64,000 nucleotides of DNA from Begonia masoniana (Eukaryota > Streptophyta > Magnoliopsida > Cucurbitales > Begoniaceae), in the NCBI GenBank assembly GCA_022432975.1, contig CM039511.1:23524557-23588556 (forward strand), read 5' to 3'. Made by a program: the position numbers and the translations under genes. Position 1 is the first letter of the stretch. Each line of letters starts with the position of its first letter. The notes beneath the pieces are model-generated. The model saw nothing but the letters and a program-made list of their open reading frames with translations. It was not told the origin of the DNA and made no database searches. Positions 1-10,582 of the stretch are shown here, piece after piece.

Positions 1-1317
1 TTATCAAAACAAGAGCTTGACCCGAGCCACACATGCTAGCTGAACCGAAGCTATCAAAATAGGAGCTTGACCTAGACCAAATTCATTGGTAAGAACAAAA
101 GCTATCAAGTGAGATTCTTCAAGCGTGATTTCAAGAAGATAGATGTTCTTCGTAAAGAAGCAAAGAGAAATACTCTCTATAAAAAACTCAAATTTTTAAT
201 TCAAACTTGTTCCATTAAATCTAAAGTGTTTCTCCATTAAATAGACTACATATTTAACTAAATTAAATGCTGAAGTAAAAATAAAAATAAACCATAAAAT
301 AACTAATAAAATCTTGGGATAAGAATCCTTTGCATGATTGGATGTCATCTCATGTTTAAACTTCGTTTGAACATGATTTAAATTGATTTGAGTAGATTCG
401 ACCAGATGAGATCTCTTCTATGAGATTTCCATGATTTGCATGCACTTGCATCTCCTTTTCATATGACTTTTTAATCCTCATATAAGCATGTACCTAACGC
501 AAGTCCTTTTTAATTCTTACATGTGGCATGTGTCTTTTAATTCTTGCATATGCATGTGTGTCGCACTCTCCCTTTTAATTATTACGTGTGCACTTGCGCC
601 ACATCCTTCCTCCTCATGATCTTTGTGATATGCTTACGAGACATATCCGTCAAGCACGAATCAAGGTACATATCTTAACCAAATCTTTCATCTAACTGAT
701 TTGTGAGTTTTATATGTAAAGGCCTTCTTATAGCTTGGATGAGGGGCATTGAAGAGGGAATTTGTCTTCCCATTAACAAATCTTGTAATCGAGCTATTTA
801 CTTATTTTTATGCATTACTTTTAGCATTGGGAAAACACTAGCCTTCTTTATGTTTGGTGGCAAACATGTAGCCTTATTGTCTACGATACTTGCACATTTA
901 GTTATGTTTAGGAATACATTTGGATCGGGATTGGTGCACGAGAACGATGGCAAGGTCAAAGCCAAGGCGCGCAAGGAAGAGAACAAAGCCAAGGAGCAAC
1001 CGGCACACACAGATAATAATGACCAAGGAAGTAGGCGTGCAACTGCCCCGTGCAAGACGAGAGATGCACAACCACGTGCGCACGAGAGAAGCAGCAAGGC
1101 ACGCAAAACAGCAACACACAGGCAAGTAACTATAGCGCACGTAGTCAAGCAGTAGCAGGGCGCACACAGAAAGGAGCAGCCGGGACAGTCGCAGGCACAT
1201 GCGGGATAATCAATAGGCACGCGCGAATGAGGGCTGCTAGGCACGGGAGAAGAAGATGGCACTAGGAGCAGCAGGCGGACATGCTCGAGTGGCTACAGCG
1301 TGCGCGCGTGTGAACAA
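1..1317. other. Unassigned repeat-like DNA, no gene recognised
   Basis: I see no protein family match. The left part is AT-rich; from about 930 to 1310 it becomes GC-rich and low in complexity, rich in GCACG and AGCAGC-type words. This resembles the GC-rich stretches at 10200-10580 and 62150-62450 and may be part of an old LTR. The open frames of 100-154 codons here overlap on both strands, which is what biased composition produces. It abuts a solo LTR at 1318. Confidence 0.35.
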
Positions 1318-3495
1318 TGTAACACCCCGAGTCTCCCAAACCCGATTTGTTACCCATGACATAGGACTGGACTAAGAAATCTTACGAAAAATTTTGACAT
1401 TACTCTTAATAATAAAATTTTATCTTTAATCCTTGACTATACAGCGGAAAACTCAATAAGTAAACAACATTTATATTTAGACAAAACGTTAAGACATTTG
1501 GTTGAGGGAATTGAAAATCAAAGAATATCTACCGATCGCAAACGACAAGATTTTCTTCTCGCATCTGCCGATCGCAAAACGACAAAACATAATTCTCACT
1601 TCTACCGATAGTAATAAACAAAAACATCTACCAATCGTAAACGACAAGATTTTCTTCTCGCATCTGCTGATCGCAAAACGACAAAACATAATTCTCACTT
1701 CTACCGATAGTATAAACAACAACATCTACTGATTGTCATGTGCATCCCACGTGACCCATTAAACATCACCCGATAGAAGACTTCTACTGGTGAACGGGGA
1801 CTCTTAACACAATAGATAAATTTCTACCGGTAGAAAACATCTACCGATGGACAAGCACTTTTAAGATCTTCTGATAGGAAACATTCAGACTTTCAAAGAC
1901 TTCAACATGACTGAGATAAACTAACACACAGTTGAACCATAGACTCATCCAAAATACATGTAGCAGAAAACTTAAATAAAACAGCTCATTCTATATCCTC
2001 ATAATTATCCTCAAACTTAGGAATTGAATCAGACAATTTCCAAAATCCGACGTTATAAGGAAATCTCATCCTACTTAGTCATACGTATTCATAATCTTTA
2101 CTAACTTCTTAAGAGGAGTAACCAGGGGTTGAAATCGCCTTCCAGCCACAAACTGTCACCCTGAGCACCATCCAGCAACCAGTCCTAGACATCTTCATTG
2201 GGTTTGAATTCCTCACCTGATAATTCGTCACCTACATCATAAGGTTTAAACTATAAGCCTCATGCTTAGTAAGGAGTGCAATACTAACATGTATGCATGA
2301 ATGCACAGTTGAAAAGAACACATTTTCATAATCATTTCTCATCACATTCTTGTTCATGTTCTTGTTCATCGTTTACATCATATTCTTTTTCATCATTTAC
2401 ATCATGTGGATTAAGGGAGGATTTGTGCCGAAAAGGGGGTTGACAGTGAAAGTGTACATAATCCCTTGCGGACCGTATTCATGGTCCTCCTTTTGGACAG
2501 TGACATACGTCAAACCGCCCCCAACCCTCTCTTAATCCTTGTTACATAAGTTTCATGTTCATATCTTGATCGTGAAGGAAAACATGCACTTAAAACATTT
2601 TCATATGCTTGAAAAGGAAACAATCATGAAGCATGAGTACGAGTACTCTTATTTCATTGAACTAAAAGGACAGATCAATCATTCAACACTAAATCATATT
2701 GCTAACTCACATATCATAACCATATAGACAATAACACAAACAGCTTTCGGAAATCATAATCAACTTTAACTTAGTACCCTTGTGATGTAGGGCCCTAAAG
2801 GCCGGGAATCCTACTCACTCACTTACCTGGTTTCCTTAGCAAACTTGAACACTTCTCTTCAGACTTCTTCACCTAAAAACATTTCACATTACAGTGTTAA
2901 ATCAAATTCCTAAAAGTTCTAACCAAAAGTCCTCATAGAATCTAACATATATATTTCTAAATCTTTTTAGTCGAGCACCTAGTGTGCGCAGATTAACTTC
3001 CAGAACCTAAAGTAACTAGATTCAACTTAGTAACTAACCACATATTACAAATGTCACTACTATTACTCAGTCATTGATGAATTCGAAACTACAAGTCTTA
3101 GCTGAAAACAGAGCTCCAAGTAACTAACCAGCAACTACATTGTCTAAGTCTTACCTAGAGCGTGGATTGTCGGGGTGGAGGTTGAAGAATCGATCGTCGA
3201 TGGAGGAGTAGTTGGCCGAGAGAGAGAGGGGGGAAACTCTAGAGAAAAAGGGAAATCGCCAAGAGAGGAATGTCGCCTACAGTGGGGTTTTAATGAGATT
3301 AACTGATTTCCATTTCCTATATATACTAAATAAAATCCTTCTTAATTACAATTTTGCCACCCAACCTAGTTTCACACTACTTGGAATTCAATAAATCAGG
3401 CATTAATTTAAAATAAAAAGGTCAATAAAAAGGTGACAGTTAAATCAGTTTCTTTAAGGAAAGAAATTATCTGACTGAAAATGTCGGGTGTTACA
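1318..3495 (-). mobile_element. Solo LTR, chromovirus family 1 (reversed)
   Basis: Begins TGTAACACCCCG and ends GTCGGGTGTTACA, so both ends fit TG...CA. The flanks AACAA (1313-1317) and AACAG (3496-3500) look like a 5-bp target duplication with one change. The right end is the reverse complement of the start of the LTRs of elements A and E, which places it in the same family. It carries the family's GGGGG/CCCCC inverted block at about 2402-2534 and CCGATNG motifs near 1530-1880. No internal region is present, so it is probably the product of LTR-LTR recombination. Confidence 0.8.
1530..1726. repeat. Tandem duplication of about 98 bp inside the solo LTR
   Basis: Two near-identical copies lie head to tail, about 1530-1628 and 1629-1726. 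Each begins with a CTACCRATCG-type word and contains the AACGACAAGATTTTC segment and an AATTCTCACTTCTACCGATAGT-like segment. The 76-78 codon frames across it on both strands are by-products of the repeat. Confidence 0.75.
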
Positions 3496-4337
3496 AACAG
3501 TGACCAGATCGCTCCAACGGCTATATTCGCAAATGGCTTTATTTTGCATCAGTTTTTTTTTCTCTTTCTTTCTGAAACCATAACCGATTCTCACTTTCTT
3601 TTTAAGCTCAATTCATAGCTCTGTAATGGGACTTTTAGTAAATTTAAAATCATAGTGAAGTTTTTTCTTCATTTTTGAAGTGTTCCACGAATGCTTATCC
3701 TCGATGCATAATATCCGAGCATTCCCTACATTGTCTGCCATGTTCTGGGCTTCTTGGTGGCTCTCTTTGCCATCCTTATCTACCAATCCTTCTAAGGGTG
3801 GGAAAGCAGTAGAAGGGTGGAAGGCCTAGCTTAGCTACTGTTTTTCCCTTCAGCTTCGGAGGTCACATCACCCTAGGGCACCGTCATTGCTTATCGTCCC
3901 GACGGGTAAGTCTCACTCCATCGGTCTCTTCTTAAGGAAGAATCACAGGTGGGTTATTCCATTTCCAGCGTATGAAGGGCCTTATCCATTTGGTGGAGTT
4001 CTCCTTCGTTTCTTGGAGGCGACTTCATTCGAAAGGTGATGTGGTCACCTTGGGACCAGCATTGGTCCCCTATTTAGTCCATCCATCTCATCGTCCTCCT
4101 CTGAGAAGTTTACAAGTTCATTTATCTCACGCTCATCAGGTGATCCACAACACCCATTCCACGTTATCCTCTGTTTTTCTTTCTATTTTTACGTGTTTGT
4201 CTATGTTTTTGGGGTGCTCTTTGATTAAACCTGAGAGCACCGAACCATTGCATTTCATTGTTGCTTCAGCGTGCGTTTGCAAGAACCATATCCTATCATC
4301 ATTCTAGTTGCATGGATCTCCATTTGACGAAATAGAT
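3496..4337. other. Non-genic DNA with an LTR remnant
   Basis: No gene recognised. About 4200-4290 on the plus strand aligns by eye with the reverse complement of 9615-9715: shared GAGAGCACCGA, TTTGGGGTG and TTGCAAG..AACCAT words in the same order. It therefore looks like the plus-strand end of the same LTR family that lies in minus orientation at 9615. No primer site follows it, so this is a fragment. Confidence 0.45.
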
Positions 4338-5195
4338 CTATAATAGAAAAAGATTCAATCTTGAATATGCTAAGCATGATGACCTTCGTATGACCATTAG
4401 TAAAGGTCCTTTTTGTGCATGGAAAACTTCATTCTCCATCTCACTTTCCTCAACAGCCTCTTCTACTTGTTCGTCCTCGCTTTCCACTTCTCCCATGCCT
4501 TTTCTGAGAACCATTACACGTTGGTTTGGGAACTGAGCTACCATATGTCCTAGACCAAGAAACTTCAAGCACTTAATTTCTCTGGTTTTTGATCGGTTTG
4601 CATCAGCCACTGCTGGCTTACTACCTTCTTCCTTATCAGGCCAACTTTGAGTAAGGACTTCTTTCCTTCTGCCTTACTAAGTGTCTTGTTGGCATTCTCG
4701 GTTTTGGGGGTAAATTATTTGTGGATGGGTGCCCTTTTGTTTCTCATGAGTTGCCTCTCAACTTTCAAGGCTAGTTTGCACCACCATGGCCTCCGTGGAT
4801 TTTGAGCGTCTCAAATTCTGTGAGATACTCCTCCACAATTTGCCCATGTTGTCTTAGGTTTTGCATTTGCATGAATAGTTCCTGCTTGTAGTGACTGGGC
4901 ACAAATCTCTTCCTCATGAGAGTCTTCATATCTCTCCATGTGGTGATAGGCTCCTCCTCATTCCATCTCCTCTAAGCCTTGAGGTTATCCCACCATAATA
5001 AAGCATATCTAGTTAACTCAACCGCCACTAGTTGTATCTTTACTCTCTCTGAGTATCCATAGTACTCGAATACTTTCTCCACCTTTTCAACACAATCAAG
5101 GAATGCATCTCCATTGCAAGCCCCGTTTAATGAGGGAATGTTTAACTTAACATGTTTGAGGTCCTCATTGTCTCTACGCCGGTTATGAGTATAAT
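4338..5195 (-). pseudogene. gag: Ty3/gypsy gag fragment
   Basis: The minus strand reads as a plant retrotransposon gag capsid domain (Retrotrans_gag type): a VEKVFEYYGYSE segment near 5070, LLWWDNLKA near 4980, then TWRDMKTLMRKRFVP and an EYLTEFETLK-like segment to about 4800. A degenerate zinc knuckle follows near 4540-4590 (CLKFLGLGH, second cysteine pair lost). A stop in the LKA/RRW stretch (about 4972) and further breaks make it non-functional. The upstream end is cut near 5195-5219. It may be the downstream part of the gag N-terminus at 8868-9278, split by later insertions; that is inference. Confidence 0.65.
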
Positions 5196-5219
5196 TGTGG
5201 AGACCCAGCCCACGAACAC

Positions 5220-7897
5220 TGTAACACCCGAGAATTTTCCTAAACCGTGAGTTTCCTGAGATTAAATTATGTTGTGGGAGCCTAACCAAGACCCTAGAAA
5301 TTTTCCTAAGTATGTGAGTTGAAGGAGGAGATTGGAGAGAAAATATGAAATAAGGTAGTGAGAAATTGTTGTTTTAAGGTAAAGGAGGAAAAATTGTTAA
5401 GGGAAAGAGTGAAGGAAAGGAGAGCTTCCACGTGAGAAGAAGAGGGAAGTGAGGGGAGGGTGGATTTCATAAATGGCCATATTTGAGTGGTGGAAAATAG
5501 AAAAAGCCAAAGTGAAATTTAAAAGGTAAAAATTGGGGGGGGGGGGGGGGGGGGGCGTAAAACACAATGTCTTTGTCTTCCTCCTCCTCTCCCTCTCGTA
5601 GGCAGCCATAGGAGTGCACCTCCATAATTCTTCCTCCAATTTTAGCAAGATCAAAGGTAAGTTTTTAGTTGGATTTTGTAATTTATGCACATCCTTAGAG
5701 TTTTTAGGTGTTTTGAGTGGGTTTAGTGGGGTTTTGGTGGAGATTAGGAAACCCTAATGAGGGATTCCAAAAATGGTGGTTCTTTGATGAGTTTTTCTTG
5801 ATATTTGGTGGTTTAGACCTTAGATATAGTGGTTTATGTTGATTATATAGAAAGATTAGAAGTTTGGTTGATTTTGCTTAAAAACATGAAATCTAGCTAA
5901 GTGTTACCGATTCTGTTTTGTGAAATCCGACCCAGCATGCTGTTTAGTTTTGTAAAATGTGTTGAAGCATTAGATAGTAGACATTTAGAGGTTTACGGAA
6001 TGGATTGGATTGTCCAAATCCGATGAAAAATGAGTAAGTTATGGTCAATTGAAGATTGGGAAATAAAAAGGGGTGAAATTCGGGATTGTGGTTTAAGGTT
6101 TTAGTGTTAGCTTGGTTTAATGCTAGAATTAGAGTAGGCATTCCTTAGAAGTTCTTTGATGCTTATTAAGTGATTTTTCCCTTAATGTGTTAGGTTAACG
6201 AATGAGCAATTGACGCTGCCAAAAAGAGTAAGTACGTTACGGAGATCCATGTAAGTAGAGGACATTTGTGTTTTGCCTTCGAGCCTACACCATTGAATAG
6301 TAGGGTTGTTTGATTGATTGGTTGTTTGGTTGTGTTGTTTTGTTGTTAATAATTTGTGTTGACATGCATCACGGTTTTTAAACTACGAAAAATGAGTTTT
6401 GAGCATGTTTATGAAATGTGAGCATGAAATGTAAAAAGATAAGAAAATTTGCAACGTGATTTCTAGTAGAGCTGCCTTGTCGAGAGGGATGTACCTATGG
6501 TGCGATCGGGCCCAACGTAGCGGGTGGGTCGTATCCATGTGGCGGTGTGGGACACCGTACGATCGGCCCAACGTAGCGGGTGGGTCGTTACATAGTGCAG
6601 GGGTAGCACATCGAGAGGGCTTCTACGAGAAATGCACCGCTGAAAATACGTAATGTGTCGTGAGTATGAACGCCTCGACGTTAACGTACGAGAGAAAGTA
6701 CTAGAGGGTTCTATGATCGATGTAGGAGGAGATCGTGTATAGCCGTCTAATGGGCGGGGCCCGTATGTGTGCCTCTGATCTTGCTCTGCTGGGTCAAGGT
6801 GTGACCGTTCTAGACGGTTATAGGATGGGTGCGTACTTGATCCACACGGCTAAGTGAAACATTAATGAAATGAAAACGAAACGAGAACAACAGAGCATGT
6901 AGAAACTGCATAGGTTAGGGGTTGAGTATGCATGGTTTTTAAATTCATTATTCCCTACTTGCTAAGCATTAGGCTTACGTTTTGTGTTCAATGGTGTAGG
7001 TGACGACAAACTTTCAAGGAGCCTCATGAGCGTGGGCTGGATGAGGATGGCAGTTGGGGACGCACTTGTGTGTGCTAGTGTTGGCAACGTTGTTAGGGCA
7101 ATTCCGACCGAGCTCAGTAGGTGTGTAGTGTAATATGGGTGTTTTGATAGAAAAGTACATAGATAATTGAGTTTTGGGGGTTTTGAAACTTATGGTAACT
7201 CTTTTGGGCGTACGGTTTAGTATTTTGGTTGTATAAAAAGGTTTGTATTTCAGGTTTTGGTTTTCAACAATTAAACGTTATGTTGTCCAAATTTATAAGA
7301 GAAACGTTGTTAGTTTTCATGAATTTTTATGTTTCCGTTTATGTTTTTGAGTCCTGTTTTTGGAGTTTTAATGTGTCGAGGGGTGGAAAATAGTGGAAGA
7401 TGGTTTGGATATATTTTTAGCTGAAATGTAGGGGTGAGAAGTGAAGAAAATGGGAAAAATGGTGGAAGAAGGTCGAGGGAGGCTTGCTGGTGCCAGGCTG
7501 GAGGCGCGCTGGTGCAAGGTGGAGGCGCGCTGCTGGGCTGTGCACAGCGCTCAACACCGACGATCAGGCAAAGCCATGAGGTTGCCGATCAATCAGCGCA
7601 AAGCGCCGATTGATCGCCCCGGGCACGCACTGCTACACGTGCAGTGCAGGGGCGCGCACTGCCTGGGCAACGCGCACCCCTTGCGGCCCAACTTGATTTT
7701 TTTTAAAAAAAAATTCATTTTCGAATATGTTTTAACCCGATCTTTTCCAATGTCTTTTGCACATATTTTACGAACCTTTTTCACACATTTGAAAAACCCA
7801 AAAATCAAGTCAAAAAAACTATTTAATTATTGTTTAATGATTGTAAAGCGAGAGCAATGTAGCGACCTGAGTTTGGGGGAAAACTCGAGGCGTTACA
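5220..7897 (+). mobile_element. Solo LTR, separate family
   Basis: Starts TGTAACACCCGAG and ends CTCGAGGCGTTACA, so the terminal CTCGGG/CTCGAG words are complementary as in the other LTRs here. Flanks AACAC (5215-5219) and AACTC (7898-7902) look like a mutated 5-bp target duplication. The outer sequences fit together as part of the SINE-like inverted unit that continues at 7898. Inside are a 21-nt G run at 5535-5555 and a direct repeat of about 29 bp near 6503-6533 and 6560-6590. No gag-pol. Confidence 0.7.
5535..5555 (+). repeat. Homopolymer run of 21 G
   Basis: An uninterrupted run of 21 G lies inside the solo LTR. It produces a polyproline stretch in a spurious minus-strand frame. Such runs are unstable in replication and sequencing, so the exact length is uncertain. 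Confidence 0.9.
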
Positions 7898-8310
7898 AAC
7901 TCACCGTCATCGACCCAGTCTGCAGACACACCGCCATCGACCATTGGTTTCACTAGTACCACAAGCCCAAGTGGTACTAGTGATGGAGAACTCTTGGTTA
8001 TAAGCTCTGGAGGCCAGGGTTCAAATCACTGGGAAGGCAAAAACTCCTACCCCAACGATGGAGAAGGTCATGAGTGGAACCCAATGGTCGATGGCGGTGC
8101 GTCTGCGGGGTCTCCACAGAAAAAGGCACATTTTTTGTAAGGACCCGGCTCGCAGACCCACTTCCATCGGCATAGCCCAAACTCATGACATTCTTCATCC
8201 CTGGGGTAGGAGTTTCATGCCTTCCCAGTGATTCGAACCCAGGTTTCTAGGGCTTATGACCAAAGAGAGCACATCACTGATACCACTTGAGCTACTGCTA
8301 CGAGGCAAAT
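7898..8310. mobile_element. Inverted pair of tRNA-derived SINE-like sequences
   Basis: A plus copy (about 7960-8060) and a minus copy (about 8190-8300) share the same string: an A-box-like TAGCTCAAGTGGT (minus copy, from about 8295), a GTGATG..CTC..TTGGT.ATAAGC middle, a B-box-like GGTTCGAATC (minus; GGTTCAAATC in plus, near 8020) and ACTGGGAAGGCA..CTCCTACCCC. These are internal Pol III promoter boxes of the tRNA type. Outside them, GTGGAGACCC..CATCGACCATTGG on the left matches the reverse complement of sequence at 8075-8125, giving a palindromic unit. The spacing does not give a tRNA cloverleaf, so a SINE is more likely than a tRNA gene. Confidence 0.5.
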
Positions 8311-8800
8311 CTCGGGTTGCGGAGCAAACCTTGGGACCTAAGCCGAGTGTAGGAAAATCCCACACTCGAGTATAGGCAAATCCCGGGTCGTAAAGAGGGA
8401 GTCGTCACAATCACCCCCCCTCGGGGGCCCAACGTCCTCGTTGGCCACATTTCTGGTTGGATATAGGTTCTAATACCATTTATAACGACCCCTTATCCTA
8501 GTAAGATATTGTCCACTCTAGTGATTGAGCTGTAACCCAATATCCTCCCCTCACGGCTTTGTTTGGTGATGACTTCCCAGTCGGTCACCCAACATGGTAC
8601 TACTCTCACCGGAGCACTTTTAACTTCAGAGTTCTTATGGGATCCCCAAGCAATGTGTGATTATGACGACCCACTCTTTACCACCCAAGATTTGCCTATA
8701 CTCGAGTCCAGAATTTGCATATACTCGGCTTAGGTCCCGAGGTTTGCCCCACAACCCAAGGTTTGCCCCGCAGTCGTACTCATACTTACACATTCGAGTC
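8311..8800 (-). mobile_element. Decayed Cassandra (5S-bearing TRIM) copy
   Basis: About 8563-8645 is the reverse complement of a 5S rRNA-like segment, with GGATCCCATAAGAACTC at its start and a GGGTGACC-type box. It lies in an LTR-like unit (about 8481-8672). To the left are an altered primer-site word (TTCTAATACCAT, 8469-8480) and an internal stretch with GGGCCCAACGTCCTCGTTGG. The stretches 8311-8410 and about 8660-8780 are inverted copies of each other (CCTAAGCCGAGT, CTCGAGTATAGGCAAAT), so the copy is palindromic like the one at 19030. It is more diverged than that one. Confidence 0.7.
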
Positions 8801-8867
8801 ATCACAATAATTTTCATTTTTTTTCAGTCCATTAATCAACCAAATGCTCTTAGTTTCGAAACCGTCT

Positions 8868-9278
8868 TCAAGGGGTTTCGTTTCTCCGCCTAAACATTGG
8901 TTCTTGGAAATCCTGTTCCGTTCTTTTCCTAAACATTGTTTCTTGGAAATCTGGTTTGGTTCTTCTCCTAAGCATTGGTTCTTGGAAATCTGGTTTGGTT
9001 ATTCCCCTATGCATGGTTTCTTGGGAAATCCTCTCACGTTTATCCATCATATCCAAGAGGTGGTTCATCTTTTGGTTAAGGTCATCGAGTTGACCTTGGA
9101 AACTTGACTCGTCCATTTGAGGATTTGGAGTCTCAGTTTGGGGCACTTCTTTGTCCCGATTTTTGTGTCGACTTAAACTATAGGTAATTCTACTTCTAGT
9201 TGTCATTCTATCAGATTTACTTAATCCTAAAGTTTTAGAAGGTGTTATCAATAACTTTGCTAGAAATATGAACAGCAC
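8868..9278 (-). pseudogene. N-terminal gag-like fragment with 39-bp tandem repeats
   Basis: The minus-strand frame contains MTTRSRITYSLSRHK and a coiled-coil-like QGQLDDLNQKMNHLLDMMDK segment, typical of the start of plant Ty3/gypsy gag proteins. Its C-terminal part is three copies of a 13-residue repeat (KPDFQEPMLRRR type; DNA unit 39 bp, about 8890-9010). A primer-binding word lies upstream at 9601-9612, as expected for a gag start. The fragment stops where the Cassandra copy begins. Confidence 0.5.
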
Positions 9279-9600
9279 AAACTAAAATAGCAATAGGATA
9301 AATAACTCTTCTCAAACTAAACACTAAAATCGATTAGTAATAAGTTTAGCAACCCAAAATTATATAAAATAAGTAAATCAAATCACTTATAATATACAAT
9401 GGAATGTTAATTATATTTTCTGAAAACGTGATTAATGCGAATTCAATAATTTTAGGTTAATCACCCAACTTAAAAGCTTTAGGTTAAAACAACTTCCTCG
9501 GCTCAACAATAAGATCCGATTAATAATCCTTTGCGCAATCCAAAATGATTTGAAGTAAACAAGTAAAATGATTCAAAATCACACAATGGAAGCACTCTGT

Positions 9601-9612
9601 GCTCTGATACCA
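9601..9612 (-). promoter_or_regulatory. Primer-binding site (initiator Met tRNA type)
   Basis: GCTCTGATACCA is the reverse complement of TGGTATCAGAGC, the usual primer site for initiator methionine tRNA in plant LTR elements. It sits 2 bp inside the LTR that begins at 9615. Confidence 0.75.
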
Positions 9613-9614
9613 GA

Positions 9615-10582
9615 TGACATGGTTCGGCCTTGCAAAACCACGGTTAATGCAAGACAAACACAAAGGGGTCGGTGCTCTCAGTTCAACCAAGGAACACCCC
9701 AAAGAGAGCAAGAAAAATATAAGCAAATAAACTTCAAATGCTATGAAATTGTAAGGGATTCTTACTTGATGAGTGAAGAACAAAAACCTGAAATTTCAAG
9801 TAAATATAAGCTAAAACAATAGAGATATGCTAGAACTCCCATGTCTAGTTTGATAGGCAACTTATGGCACCTTCGGTTAATGCAATTTTCCAAGGAAGAT
9901 TACAATAGCGTAAGGGCTTGGTTTCCCACCTTTCTTCTTCTTTTCAGCCCTAAGAATGAGTGGAGAGAAAGGTGTTGATAAAGGCCTCCAATCAACCAAA
10001 AGCTTGGAAGACAATGGAGGCTAACTCCACTCGTATGTCACTCACTGAGGCTTACCTTGGAGAGCTGATTGCTCCTTTGGTTTGAGAGGAAAATCCACTT
10101 TCTATAAATCAAAAACGGAATGTTACAACTACAGAAAATGAAGATTAAGTATGACCTAAGGTGGCTAGGGTTTTGGGCACCAAATCAAGCTAGCCGTTGA
10201 ATGGGTGCCACGACCGTGTGCACGGGTGAGTGAGGATGCTTCAGCCATCCTATGTGGACATCCTTGCATGAACCATTGCCTTGCAACCAAGCTGAAAGAG
10301 GGCTGAGCAAGAGGAATTCAAAAATGGAAGAATAATCTAGATTAGCTCGACCATCGTAAGGTGGAGCACTCATCCGTATGCGCTGATTAGTGGCCGCGGC
10401 GCTGGACAAGTCAGCGATTTAGGCGCGTGCCACTCAGCAATTCTCGTACACACCGCGTAAGCTCTCCGTGTGCACGCCCCTCAGCGTCTCTCGTACATGC
10501 TGCGTCAACAATCCATGCGCGCTCCTCAGTATGCTCGCATACACGCCAAGTTCCTGCTCACGCGCGTGCCATCTAGTTCTTA
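9615..10582 (-). repeat. LTR (reversed) of a decayed gypsy-type element
   Basis: Starts TGACATGG next to the primer site at 9601-9612. The right part (10200-10580) becomes GC-rich and repetitive (CTCGTACA and CACGC words). It ends abruptly where copia RNase H coding begins on the minus strand (about 10583), so either it or the copia element was cut there. The far end is uncertain. A related plus-strand fragment lies near 4200-4290. Confidence 0.5.

Noticed and set aside
798..1262. 154-codon minus-strand frame rich in Cys and Leu, and overlapping plus-strand frames
   Set aside because: Biased composition gives overlapping frames on both strands. No domain or codon pattern supports a gene.
5397..5690. 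97-codon frame with a proline run
   Set aside because: The proline run is the 21-G tract read backwards, and the frame lies inside a solo LTR.
8190..8300. Functional tRNA gene
   Set aside because: A-box and B-box words are present, but I cannot fold a cloverleaf with acceptor and anticodon stems, and the sequence is repeated in an inverted SINE-like setting.
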